Below, piece after piece: positions 44,208 to 52,154 of a stretch of 64,000 nt of DNA; positions within the stretch are counted from its first letter, which is position 1; the number at the start of each line of letters is the position of its first letter. The notes beneath the pieces are model-generated. The model worked only from the letters and a program-made list of their open reading frames with translations. It had not been told where the DNA came from and did no database searches. The translations under genes were made by a program, and so were the position numbers. The DNA lies in NCBI RefSeq assembly GCF_900115365.1, contig NZ_FOWD01000004.1, positions 62,001 through 126,000 of the forward strand. Reading direction: 5' to 3'. The DNA is from Anaerocolumna aminovalerica (GTDB lineage: Bacteria > Bacillota > Clostridia > Lachnospirales > Lachnospiraceae).

Positions 44208-45530
44208 ATGGTTAAAATAACTTTTCTAGGTGCCGGAAGTACGGTATTTGCAAGGAATGTTCTGGGAGACTGTATGTGTACGCCAAGTCTTTGCCAGGCG
44301 GAGATTGCTCTTTATGATATTGATGCCAATCGGTTGGAGGAATCGGAAATCATACTAAAGGCAATCAACAAAAATGTTAATTTATCAAGAGCACAGATTA
44401 AAACCTATCTGGGAGTGGAGCAGAGAAAAGAGGCCCTTAGGAATGCGGATTTCGTAATTAATGCAATCCAGGTGGGAGGTTATGATCCCTGTACCATTAT
44501 GGATTTTGAGATTCCCAAGAAATACGGCCTGAGACAGACCATTGGGGATACTTTGGGAATCGGAGGAATTATGCGGGGGCTTCGAACAATCCCGGTGATG
44601 AGGGATTTTGCAAGGGATATGGAGGAAGTATGTCCGGACACCCTGTTCTTGAATTATACGAATCCAATGGCAATACTGACTGGATATATGCAAAGATATA
44701 CAAAGATCCGTACCGTCGGTTTATGTCATAGTGTCCAGGTATGTTCCGAGACCCTGCTAAAGGGACTGGATATGGAAGATAAGCTGGAGGGCCGCAGTGA
44801 ATTGATTGCGGGCATCAACCATATGTCATGGCTTCTGGAGATCAGAGACAGGGATGGAAAGGATCTGTATCCGGAGATCAAGGAGCGTGCCCTGAAGAAG
44901 AATGCAGGCGAGAAGCATAATGACATGGTGCGTTATGAATATATTAAGCACCTTGGTTATTATTGCACAGAATCCAGCGAGCACAATGCGGAATACAATC
45001 CCTTCTTTATTAAGTCAAAATATCCGGAGTTGATTGAACGGTTTAATATTCCGCTGGATGAGTATCCAAGAAGATGTATTAAACAGATCGAGGGCTGGGA
45101 GAACGAGAAGAATAACATTCTTCAGAATGGAAAGATCACTCATGAGCGGTCCCACGAGTATGCTTCCTATATCATGGAAGCGGTTGTAACGAATCAACCG
45201 ATTAAAATCGGCGGTAATGTATTAAATACCGGACTGATTGATAATCTTCCTGCGGATTCTTGTGTGGAGGTTCCCTGTCTTGTAGATGCCCGGGGAATTC
45301 ATCCCTGTCATGTGGGTAGATTGCCAGTGCAGCTGGCGGCGATGAATATGACGAATGTCAATGTCCAGCTGATGGCCATTGAAGCGGCGCATACGAAGAA
45401 GCGTGAGAATATCTATCAGGCAGCGATGCTGGACCCTCATACCTGTGCTGAGCTATCCATCGACGATATCGTTGCTATGTGCGATGAATTAATTGAAGCT
45501 CATGGAGAATATATGAAGGATTATTTATAA
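44208..45530 (+). CDS. melA: GH4 family glycosidase, probable alpha-galactosidase (MelA-like)
   Basis: This 440-residue protein belongs to glycoside hydrolase family 4. It starts VKITFLGAGSTVFARNVLGD with an NAD-binding GAGS, then NADFVINAIQVGGYDPCTIM, FLNYTNPMAILT and TVGLCHSVQ, where Cys and later His (INHMSW) bind Mn2+. These NAD- and metal-dependent enzymes use redox-assisted hydrolysis. The length and the GGYDP and CHSVQ motifs fit the alpha-galactosidase subgroup best; galacturonidase is possible. It is preceded by AAGGAGAAAAAATC. No sugar transporter lies next to it, so import depends on another locus. Confidence 0.9.
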   Translation: MVKITFLGAGSTVFARNVLGDCMCTPSLCQAEIALYDIDANRLEESEIILKAINKNVNLSRAQIKTYLGVEQRKEALRNADFVINAIQVGGYDPCTIMDFEIPKKYGLRQTIGDTLGIGGIMRGLRTIPVMRDFARDMEEVCPDTLFLNYTNPMAILTGYMQRYTKIRTVGLCHSVQVCSETLLKGLDMEDKLEGRSELIAGINHMSWLLEIRDRDGKDLYPEIKERALKKNAGEKHNDMVRYEYIKHLGYYCTESSEHNAEYNPFFIKSKYPELIERFNIPLDEYPRRCIKQIEGWENEKNNILQNGKITHERSHEYASYIMEAVVTNQPIKIGGNVLNTGLIDNLPADSCVEVPCLVDARGIHPCHVGRLPVQLAAMNMTNVNVQLMAIEAAHTKKRENIYQAAMLDPHTCAELSIDDIVAMCDELIEAHGEYMKDYL

Positions 45531-45573
45531 TTGACAAAAGAGTGAGCCAGGTTTTTCGCCAGAAAAAGAAGTG

Positions 45574-45591
45574 CACTCAGAGATGAGTGCT
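45574..45591 (+). terminator. GNRA-loop hairpin after melA
   Basis: GCACTCA, loop GAGA and TGAGTGC, followed by TATTTGATGCTTTT. A near-identical hairpin with the same downstream words follows the tRNA-Ala gene at 50071. Confidence 0.6.
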
Positions 45592-45804
45592 ATTTGATGC
45601 TTTTGGTAACCTTTTTACATAAACATAAACTTAATATAAAGTATATAATATACTTAGCAAGACAGCCGGAGGATAGACATTACCTATTCGTCTCGGTGCA
45701 AAGTTATTAAATTATTAAAATAGTCGTCCTAAACTTTATCAGTTTTTTGGAGACTGTTTCAAATTCTGTATTTTAGATATTTTGGAGCCTTAATTATTCT
45801 AATA

Positions 45805-45863
45805 AATCCATGAAATGCAGTAAAGGCTGGAACCCTTTCCTTGACTGCATTTCATGGATTTTT
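45805..45863 (+). terminator. Long hairpin terminator
   Basis: AATCCATGAAATGCAGT (45805-45821) pairs perfectly with ACTGCATTTCATGGATT (45844-45860), followed by TTTG. It could act in either direction. Confidence 0.75.
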
Positions 45864-45954
45864 GTGCGTCATCATTAAGCCCCAAATGAGATGTTCTGTA
45901 AAAAGAGTTTACACGAAACTATAAACAGACCCATTTTTCGCAATCTTTAACGAG

Positions 45955-46143
45955 TGTAATGACTGCATAAGCATAATGTTTCACGCTTGTATTCCTGTTG
46001 GATCCTGTCCATCGCTACCCGCACAAACTGCTTTTCATGCTCCGGAATGTAGCGGTGAAATCCCGTAATTCTTCCAAGACAAGCTGATCCAACTGGCTCT
46101 CCCGAATAAAGTGGAAGTTATTAACTTTTGACTGATGGCCGCC
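45955..46143 (-). pseudogene. Serine recombinase (resolvase/TnpX-type) C-terminal remnant
   Basis: Read leftward: FHFIRESQLDQLVLEELRDF, then after a frameshift RYIPEHEKQFVRVAMDRIQQ and EYKRET. This matches the region after the zinc ribbon of large serine recombinases (HFIRE--L--LVLEELR--T). The N-terminal catalytic domain is gone. It marks a former conjugative or mobilisable element. Confidence 0.65.
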
Positions 46144-46162
46144 AGATGATTTTTCATTTACA

Positions 46163-47029
46163 CTATAATATAGGAACCCAATATTCGATATTGCTATTAC
46201 CATCTTTATCTAGAATCTCTCCATATTTAGCAAAATCATATTTGGCATTTTCATTTAATTGGCAGGTTGATTGAGGAAACCACTCTTTGTATATATAATC
46301 AACAATCGGCTGTAAAGAATCTTGATTGCGTCCTCTAAAAGAAAATACCATGTATCTGCTAGGTAACAATTCTTTTGTTTCCATCCCTTTGGGAATTTCT
46401 GAAAAATTGGATACCGTTGCCGCTGCATAATAATCAAAACCAGGCTGCTCGTTTTCATAAGAATAATTAACGTAATCGTTAAGTCCAATAAGAAAGTTCT
46501 CATCTACGCGACTTCGTATTTTCTTTTTATTTGAGTGAAGTTTTCTCCAACACTTTCCTATAACAGAAAAACCTTTTTGTGTATCTGCCTTATATCCGAC
46601 TAACAATAGTCTGTCTATTTCTACTTCCTTAATCTCCATAACCATATCTCCTCTTAAATGTTTCTTGCCATCTACCGTGAATTTCAATTGCAAAGGATAA
46701 AATTTTTTTTTCTTTCTCAATGCTTGCGGAGTGCAATTAAATAGTGCCTTAAAGGCTACTGAAAACGATTGTTGTGTTTCATATCCCGCTAACAATGCGA
46801 TGTGTATAATAGATTGATTAGTAAAAATAAGTAGTCTTGCTGATTCGGTCAACCGCCGCCTTTGTACATACGAATGAATAGGTAAACCCACAATACTAGT
46901 AAACATTCTATGAATGTGATATTTTGAATATCCAACTTCATTTGCTATGCTTTCTAAATCCAGCTTATCTTCTAGGTGGGTTTCAATATAATCGACTATC
47001 CTCGCTATATTTAGTAAATTATATTCCAA
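46163..47029 (-). CDS. AraC family regulator with C-terminal GyrI-like effector-binding domain
   Basis: This 288-residue protein has an N-terminal AraC helix-turn-helix pair (IANEVGYSKYHIHRMFTSIV and IIHIALLAGYETQQSFSVAF). A GyrI-like/effector-binding domain follows (EIKEVEIDRLLLVGYKADT, DYYAAATVSNFSEIPKGMET, SRYMVFSFRG). This is the Rob/MarA-like two-domain form that binds small hydrophobic ligands. Start is the TTG at 47029, because AGGAGGTGTAAAC lies just before it. It ends beside the recombinase remnant. Its target is unknown, perhaps the Xre/ABC operon to the right. Confidence 0.88.
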   Translation of the reverse strand: MEYNLLNIARIVDYIETHLEDKLDLESIANEVGYSKYHIHRMFTSIVGLPIHSYVQRRRLTESARLLIFTNQSIIHIALLAGYETQQSFSVAFKALFNCTPQALRKKKKFYPLQLKFTVDGKKHLRGDMVMEIKEVEIDRLLLVGYKADTQKGFSVIGKCWRKLHSNKKKIRSRVDENFLIGLNDYVNYSYENEQPGFDYYAAATVSNFSEIPKGMETKELLPSRYMVFSFRGRNQDSLQPIVDYIYKEWFPQSTCQLNENAKYDFAKYGEILDKDGNSNIEYWVPIL

Positions 47030-47622
47030 GTTTACACCTCCTAAAACTATTATAAAATAAGTTAGTAAATCATTTTTCACATTTCTTGCTATTTTTAATT
47101 ATACATTTTGTCTGTTGGTTGTCTATCTCCTTCTTTTAGTATTCGGTTACTTCCTTATGCACCCTGACCATTAACACCATGCTTTCCGACAAAAAGATGT
47201 TTTATTCTAAAGTGGAATTGCAAGGGTAATGAGATTGTAGACAAAAATAAAACAAAGTTAAGTTTGGCGTTCAACAGTTAGCCTTAGTAGTTTTTAACGA
47301 TACATTACAATGGGTAAATATTGCTTGTAAAAATGATATTGCAGGAGGAAAAAATGGGATTATTTTCACTAAGTACCCATCAAACTATCATTTTTTAGGG
47401 TTGCTGTTAAAGAAGATCATGGCAACGTTGGTAAAATTACTTGTATTCGTCAATGAAGTTTTACATCAGGACATTTTTGGACTCATCTAAAACACTTTTA
47501 CCTATCATTATCACTTTTTATGATATAATATACGCAACTAAAACGGACATAATATGTATGTGACAGTTGGTTGTATCCTTTACGATTTAAGGGTAATATT
47601 GAATAAACGAGGTGTGAAAAGT
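47030..47622. other. Intergenic region between AraC/GyrI and Xre-AbrB genes
   Basis: AT-rich, with a 50-codon open stretch (47341-47490, beginning AGGKNGIIFTKYPSNYHF) that has no start and that I cannot assign; it could be a gene remnant. The promoter of the Xre-AbrB operon should lie near its right end (TATAAT at about 47523-47528). Confidence 0.4.
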
Positions 47623-48090
47623 ATGAATAGTTCTAATAATAACATTTCCGCAAATCTGCGTTATCTACGAAACCGCCGCCGTTTGTCCCAAGAGGAAGTC
47701 GCCGAGCAAGTTGGCGTTACGCGGCAGGCTGTGGCAAAGTGGGAGAAAGGGGATTCTCTGCCGGATATTCTCAACTGTGAAGCGTTGGCAGATTTATTTG
47801 ATGTATCCCTGAATGATTTGGTGCGCTATGACCCGGAACAGGAGGGGGTTCCGATTGGCCCTAAAAACAAACATATCTTTGGCACGGTAACCATAGGCGA
47901 AAGAGGGCAAATCGTATTACCTAAAAAAGCCCGGGACACACTAAAGCTTAAAACCGGCGATACGCTGGTTGTTCTGGGAGATAGCAGCCCTGTAAGTGCC
48001 GGAATTGCACTCGTAAGCAGTGATACTTTTCTGCGGATGACCGGGGAGGTTTCTAATGTTTTTTTCAAAGGTAAGGAGGATAAATTATGA
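47623..48090 (+). CDS. Xre helix-turn-helix fused to an AbrB-like domain
   Basis: This 155-residue regulator has an Xre-type HTH at residues 8-65 (LRYLRNRRRLSQEEVAEQVG, then VTRQAVAKWEKGD). A SpoVT/AbrB swapped-hairpin domain follows at about residues 85-125 (TVTIGERGQIVLPKKARDTL, then KLKTGDTLVVLGD). It has two DNA-binding modules and no effector domain. It is the first gene of an operon with an ABC transporter; the ATPase start overlaps its stop by 4 nt. The start at 47623 is supported by ACGAGGTGTG. It probably controls its own operon. Confidence 0.92.
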   Translation: MNSSNNNISANLRYLRNRRRLSQEEVAEQVGVTRQAVAKWEKGDSLPDILNCEALADLFDVSLNDLVRYDPEQEGVPIGPKNKHIFGTVTIGERGQIVLPKKARDTLKLKTGDTLVVLGDSSPVSAGIALVSSDTFLRMTGEVSNVFFKGKEDKL

Positions 48091-48833
48091 ATGCATTATC
48101 CGTGCAAGGTATAACGAAACATTATTCAAGTTTTACATTGTGTGATATTACGTTTTTCCTGCCACAGGGCAGAATTATGGGGTTGATTGGGAAAAATGGT
48201 GCAGGAAAGACCACCACCTTAAAGTCCATGCTGAATCTGGTGCGTCCGGACAGTGGAATAATTGAAATGTTTGGCCGTAACTTTATGGAAAATGAAGAAG
48301 TTTGCAAGCAAAACATAGGTGTGGTTTTAGGTGAGATTGATTTCTACAAGCATAAAAAGTTGGCCGTTATTACGGCGGTCACAAAGCGTTTTTACCAGAA
48401 CTGGGATGAGGAAGCCTATCAAAAATATTTGGAGGTTTTTGGCCTGGACCCGCAAAAACGTGTAAAAGAGCTTTCCTCCGGCATGAAAGTTAAATATATG
48501 TTGGCTCTTGCACTATCCCATCATGCCAAGCTGTTGATTTTAGATGAGCCCACAAGCGGGCTTGATCCAGTATCTCGCGACGATTTGCTGGGGTTATTTC
48601 GGCAACTTGTGAAAGACGGGGAAAGAAGCATTCTTTTTTCTACCCACATAATATCGGATTTGGAAAAGTGTGCCGATGATATTACTTATATCAAGGATGG
48701 TAAACTTCTAAAAAGCGCTGAAAAATCCGTCTTTATCCAGTCCTTCCAAAGTCTGAAAGAGCCGGGTGAAATTAGAGAACTGTCTTTAGAAGAGATAATG
48801 CTGCGCACCGAAAGGAGACACTATGATATTTAA
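48087..48833 (+). CDS. ABC transporter ATP-binding protein
   Basis: This 248-residue ATPase has Walker A GLIGKNGAGKTTTLKSM, signature LSSGMKVKYMLALALS, Walker B LLILDEPTSGLDP and switch His in FSTHIISD. The signature LSSGM and length are typical of the GntR/Xre-linked YtrB-like group found with cell-envelope stress or antimicrobial-peptide exporters. It overlaps the regulator gene by 4 nt and the permease gene by 11 nt, so all three are translationally coupled. The GC content is higher than that of its surroundings. Confidence 0.93.
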   Translation: MNALSVQGITKHYSSFTLCDITFFLPQGRIMGLIGKNGAGKTTTLKSMLNLVRPDSGIIEMFGRNFMENEEVCKQNIGVVLGEIDFYKHKKLAVITAVTKRFYQNWDEEAYQKYLEVFGLDPQKRVKELSSGMKVKYMLALALSHHAKLLILDEPTSGLDPVSRDDLLGLFRQLVKDGERSILFSTHIISDLEKCADDITYIKDGKLLKSAEKSVFIQSFQSLKEPGEIRELSLEEIMLRTERRHYDI

Positions 48834-49467
48834 TCTTCTATACAAGGAATTACGGCTGGCCGCCCATCCGAATCTTTATATCTTTACATTGCTTGGAGTG
48901 CTGGTTATAGTTCCGGCGTATCCTTATGGCATGGTATTTCTATTCGGTTGCCTTGCTCCGTATCTTACTTTCATGTATGGCCGGGAAACAAACGATATTT
49001 ACTATACCGCTTTGCTGCCAGTGCAAAAAAGGGATACAGTGAAAGCCAAGTGCCTGCTTATGGTTTTGGCCCAAATGACGCAACTGCTTATTTCTCTACC
49101 TTTTGCCGTACTGCGCGTTCATGTTTTGCCCAATGGTAATCCGGCTGGTATTGAAGCAAATTTGGCCTACTATGGTTTTGGACTGATGATATATGCAATT
49201 TTCAATGTAATTTTGCTGACTCAGTTTTTCAAAACAGCTTATAAAGTGGATAAGGCGTTCCTTCTGGCTATCATACCGGCTTCTATTGCAGTGATTATCA
49301 TGGAGGTACTTGTTCATTTTCCAGGGTTTAAATGGCTTGACAGCGTTGCGCCGGACATGATGTTGCGGCAACTGCCCATACTAGCTGTTGGCATAATAGT
49401 ATATAGTATCGGAATGATAACTGCTTACCGGGTTTCTGTAAAGCGTTTTGAGCAGGTTGATCTATAA
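48823..49467 (+). CDS. ABC-2 type permease, partner of the preceding ATPase
   Basis: This 214-residue membrane protein has about six hydrophobic segments (including LYIFTLLGVLVIVPAYPYGM and GIIVYSIGMITAYRVSV) and the N-terminal FNLLYKELRLAAHP typical of ABC-2 permeases of the YtrC/BcrB-like type. Its start lies inside the ATPase gene. The substrate is unknown; peptide antibiotic resistance is a common role of this regulator-ATPase-permease arrangement. Confidence 0.88.
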   Translation: MIFNLLYKELRLAAHPNLYIFTLLGVLVIVPAYPYGMVFLFGCLAPYLTFMYGRETNDIYYTALLPVQKRDTVKAKCLLMVLAQMTQLLISLPFAVLRVHVLPNGNPAGIEANLAYYGFGLMIYAIFNVILLTQFFKTAYKVDKAFLLAIIPASIAVIIMEVLVHFPGFKWLDSVAPDMMLRQLPILAVGIIVYSIGMITAYRVSVKRFEQVDL

Positions 49468-49860
49468 ATTTTTGCCTGCATTAAAGTGCAATCTATTGTA
49501 CTAATAACAGTATAACAAAAGGTAAAAAGATTTATTGGTTTCAAAGCAAAGACCCCCAGACAGTAATAGTTGTGATAGTATAACATATAAAATTAAACAG
49601 CTAAACTTAAGGAAGAAGGTTTAAAATATTAAGGAAAAAAATATTCTTTTAAAAGTTAGTTACTATCATAATTATAAACTGGGGAGATACATTTCGCATA
49701 TGTTCTAAATAAAAAAACTAAATAGATCGGTTGGTGTCTTTATTCGGCTATTGACATAGAAATATCATTCATTTATAATAGGTACGGAGTATTTGATTCA
49801 GGATATTAAAAAGTATTAGTTTTAGTGTGGATTAAGGAAAATATAGTAAAATAAATACTT
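49468..49860. other. Intergenic region before the tRNA-Ser pseudogene
   Basis: About 390 nt of AT-rich DNA without a gene. Its right end (AATATAGTAAAATAAATACTTGG) resembles the promoter-to-tRNA junction of the functional tRNA-Ser in part, suggesting that some flanking sequence was copied with the tRNA. Confidence 0.4.
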
Positions 49861-49950
49861 GGAGAGATTCTGATAATTAGTAAATGAATTACCGATTCGA
49901 AATCGAGATGTCCAGAACTGGGCATGTGAATTCGAATCCAACTTCTTCCG
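49861..49950 (+). pseudogene. tRNA-Ser(CGA) pseudogene, full length
   Basis: It aligns over the whole length with the tRNA-Ser at 24364: GGAGA at the start, CCGATTCGAAATCGAGATG with the CGA anticodon, GTCCAGAACTGGGCATGTG in the variable arm, and TTCGAATCC near the 3' end. Acceptor, anticodon-stem and T-stem pairs are broken (for example GTGAA against CCAAC), and the D arm is scrambled. It cannot fold, so it is dead. Confidence 0.85.
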
Positions 49951-49954
49951 TCAT

Positions 49955-50027
49955 GGGGCATTAGCGCAGTTGGGAGCGCACCACACTGGCAGTGTGGGGG
50001 TCAGGGGTTCAAGTCCCCTATGCTCCA
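49955..50027 (+). tRNA. tRNA-Ala (anticodon GGC)
   Basis: It folds cleanly: acceptor GGGGCAT/ATGCTCC, discriminator A, anticodon arm CCACA-CTGGCAG-TGTGG (anticodon GGC), T arm AGGGG-TTCAAGT-CCCCT. CCA is not encoded. It lies only 4 nt after the tRNA-Ser pseudogene, so both were once cotranscribed. Confidence 0.93.
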
Positions 50028-50070
50028 TTTTTTTAGTTAAATAAAATCAAGGGTTATAGAGATAAAGATC

Positions 50071-50090
50071 GGCACTCAGAAATGAGTGCC
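50071..50090 (+). terminator. GNRA-loop hairpin terminator after tRNA-Ala
   Basis: GGCACTCA, loop GAAA, TGAGTGCC, followed by ATTTTGATACTTTG. It is a near copy of the hairpin at 45574. Confidence 0.7.
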
Positions 50091-50192
50091 ATTTTGATAC
50101 TTTGAAATCTATTAAAAGAATGAACTTTATATATGTTGGCAGTAGGTGACCAATATAATAATCTTGCATATACTAAAGTATATATTAAAGTT

Positions 50193-50447
50193 ATGGAAAT
50201 GGAATTATTTATGGATAATTTTCAAGTTGGTGACCCGAGAAGGGAAAACGAAAGACGAGATATGCGGGAAAGACGAGATATGAGGGATATGAGGGACATG
50301 CGAGATATGAGAAATATGAGAGAGATGAGAGAAGAATTTAATAGAAGAATGGAATTTGACAGAAGACACGAAATGGAAAGAAGAGAAGAATTCGACAGAA
50401 GACATGATTTCGACTTAAGATTTCCTTTTTGGTGGTTTTTCTTATAA
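50193..50447 (+). CDS. Low-complexity Arg/Asp/Glu/Met repeat protein
   Basis: This protein of about 84 residues (78 if started at the Met at 50211) is built mainly of R, D, E and M in short tandem units (RDMRDMRDMRDMRNMREMRE). EFNRRMEFDRRHEMERREEF and DRRHDFDLRF follow, closed by an aromatic tail PFWWFFL. The DNA copies of the RDM unit also repeat (GATATGAGGGATATGAGGG). I do not recognise it. The frame opens further upstream (50133) but no ribosome-binding site is clear. A strong terminator follows. It could be an RNA- or surface-binding peptide. Confidence 0.5.
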   Translation: MEMELFMDNFQVGDPRRENERRDMRERRDMRDMRDMRDMRNMREMREEFNRRMEFDRRHEMERREEFDRRHDFDLRFPFWWFFL

Positions 50448-50474
50448 TAAAGAAAAAGTAATCACTAATTCAGA

Positions 50475-50510
50475 AGCTACCAACTATTGATATAGTTAGT
50501 AGCTTTTTTA
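50475..50510 (+). terminator. Terminator after the RDM repeat gene
   Basis: AGCTACCAACTAT (50475-50487) pairs with ATAGTTAGTAGCT (50492-50504), one mismatch, followed by six T. Confidence 0.88.
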
Positions 50511-50587
50511 ATATCCAATATTACACAATATGCAACATACGAATTATGAAACATATCATAATAACAAGAAAAAATATAGGTGTTTCT

Positions 50588-50944
50588 ATGTTAAGTGAAA
50601 GATATACAGTTTCTCTTTTTGGAATTGATTCCAAATATTATACCAATGAATATGTTGCATATCTGTGGGAACAAAGTGCAAATAGTGAGTATGAGAATAG
50701 CGGAATATTTGTAACAGCTTTAATAGATATTAACAGGTTGGTATGTGGTGAAATTAGAGGGTGCGTGTTAGGAGAAACAGCGCATGTAATAACAAGTACA
50801 AGAAATCCTGCAGAAGTTCAAAGTGAGGAAGAATATTACACTGCATTTATAAATGTGGTGAGCGAAGTAAGACAGAGAATTGGAAACCCCAATATGACTC
50901 TAATTATAGAGAGGGTTGAATTTTATTTTTTTACTCAGCCATGA
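50588..50944 (+). CDS. Unknown 118-residue protein
   Basis: I do not recognise it. From the ATG at 50588 (AGGTGTTTCT upstream; a longer start at 50546 is possible) it encodes a soluble alpha/beta protein: SERYTVSLFGIDSKYYTNEY, then GIFVTALIDINRLVCGEIRG and VSEVRQRIGNPNMTLIIERV. It has three cysteine-poor beta-rich segments and no membrane helix. It follows the RDM-repeat gene and precedes an IS256 remnant. Probably accessory. Confidence 0.5.
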   Translation: MLSERYTVSLFGIDSKYYTNEYVAYLWEQSANSEYENSGIFVTALIDINRLVCGEIRGCVLGETAHVITSTRNPAEVQSEEEYYTAFINVVSEVRQRIGNPNMTLIIERVEFYFFTQP

Positions 50945-50962
50945 TTTGAAAGCAGAAAGGCA

Positions 50963-51125
50963 AATTTGGTATGTGGGTTAGGTGGTAATGAAAATGCAAA
51001 ATTCTGGTTAAGTATTCTGAATGAAATAAAGAACCTACATATAGATAGCAAAATTATTTACTGGGCTTGACAGATAAAGCAGTTTTTTGTGATTATCATA
51101 TAAACTACCAACATTCGATATGCTT
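50963..51125 (+). pseudogene. IS256-family transposase remnant
   Basis: GGNENAKFWLSILNEIKN in frame, with a stop at 51068-51070, then GLTDKAVFCDYHINYQ in another frame. This matches the IS256 transposase core (GE-ENA-FWL-IL---K-RG, then GL-GF--A). Only about 50 codons survive, with at least one frameshift. Confidence 0.75.
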
Positions 51126-51230
51126 TGGTTAATAGCTTTTTATTAAATAATAATTATGAAAAGTAGACGACATGTTCACAAATTATGCAGCTAAAATTAT
51201 TTAGCAGGTATTACTGCAATAAAGAGGAGG

Positions 51231-51255
51231 AGCCAGCAGGCAATTCCTGCTGGCT
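51231..51255 (+). terminator. Perfect hairpin in the IS256-remnant region
   Basis: AGCCAGCAGG and CCTGCTGGCT pair perfectly around CAATT, followed by ATTTAT. No gene clearly ends just upstream. Confidence 0.6.
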
Positions 51256-51377
51256 ATTTATGAAAAAGGAAGTAACTATGTAGAACTCTATTAACTTATT
51301 GTATCGTTCATATATGTACTATATTTGAATGGTTATTAAAAAGTTTATGAACAGTTAAAATAAAAGTAGTACGAGAT

Positions 51378-51406
51378 AGGCACTTACCCCCCGGAAGTGC
51401 CTTCCT
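51378..51406 (+). terminator. Hairpin upstream of the sigma factor operon
   Basis: AGGCACTT and AAGTGCCT pair around ACCCCCCGG, followed by TCCTTAT. It would stop read-through into the sigma factor operon. Confidence 0.55.
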
Positions 51407-51641
51407 TATGCAAAGAAAAAGGTGGAATAAAGAGAGGTTTGAGCAAGACCAGCCGCAATGTTTTTGTGTTTCCCCTTATTACCATTTTTAGATAAAACAG
51501 GTATACGTATTTTCTTTTGTTTGTTATAATAATAACATTATTTAATATGCAATAAGGCAAATTTTTAACCCTCTAAAAGAAACTTTAATTAGGTATCAAC
51601 CGTAATTTTTGAAAGGAACTTGCAAGCAAGGAAAGGGAACC

Positions 51642-52154
51642 ATGAATAACGCAGGATGCATCCAACTAAATATTGATGAGGCTATTAATAAATACTCCGA
51701 TTTGGTCTACAAATTAGCATATTGCCGCACAAAGAATAAATATGACGCGGAAGATATATTTCAAGACGTGTTTTTGCAATTAGTTAAGTATCAACTAACG
51801 TTTACTGGGGAAGAACACTTAAAAGCGTGGCTAATCAAAGTTACAATCAATTGCTGTAATAAGTACTTTTTAAGTTTAAAAAACAGGCCCTATGAGTTAA
51901 TACCGGAAGATCTGGTATATCTTACTCCTGAAGAATCCGAAGTTTATCAAGCTGTGTTATCATTGCAAAAAAAATACAGGACTGTTATTCACTTATTTTA
52001 CTATGAGGAATTAACGATCAAACAAATATCAGATGTATTAGGAAAAAAAGAAGGTACAATTAAGTCACTCTTATCCAGAGGCAGAAACCTTCTTAAAATG
52101 AAACTATTAGATGGTTTTAGTGAGGAGAGTGATATACATGTTAGAAAAATATAA
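51642..52154 (+). CDS. ECF-type RNA polymerase sigma factor
   Basis: This 170-residue sigma-70 family factor has region 2 (YSDLVYKLAYCRTKNKYDAE and then DIFQDVFLQLVKY) and region 4 (LQKKYRTVIHLFYYEELTIK, then QISDVLGKKEGTIKSLLSRG). There are no regions 1 or 3, so it is extracytoplasmic-function type. The ATG at 51642 follows GGAAAGGGAACC. The next gene, a membrane protein of anti-sigma type, starts inside its last 17 nt. Such factors respond to envelope stress. Confidence 0.94.
   Translation: MNNAGCIQLNIDEAINKYSDLVYKLAYCRTKNKYDAEDIFQDVFLQLVKYQLTFTGEEHLKAWLIKVTINCCNKYFLSLKNRPYELIPEDLVYLTPEESEVYQAVLSLQKKYRTVIHLFYYEELTIKQISDVLGKKEGTIKSLLSRGRNLLKMKLLDGFSEESDIHVRKI

Larger units (their letters stand above)
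45531..46162. other. Intergenic region with hairpins and a recombinase remnant
   Basis: It has a GNRA-loop hairpin (45574-45591), a 17-bp hairpin (45805-45863) and a serine-recombinase relic on the minus strand (about 45955-46143). Otherwise I see no coding sequence. Confidence 0.6.
50945..51641. other. 700-nt region with transposase remnant and two hairpins
   Basis: It contains the IS256-family remnant (50963-51125), a perfect hairpin AGCCAGCAGG/CCTGCTGGCT with loop CAATT at 51231-51255, and a hairpin AGGCACTT/AAGTGCCT at 51378-51402. No intact gene is seen. Confidence 0.6.

Noticed and set aside
47341-47490. 50-codon open stretch AGGKNGIIFTKYPS...
   Set aside because: No start codon or ribosome-binding site and no family recognised; possibly a remnant but not supportable as a feature.
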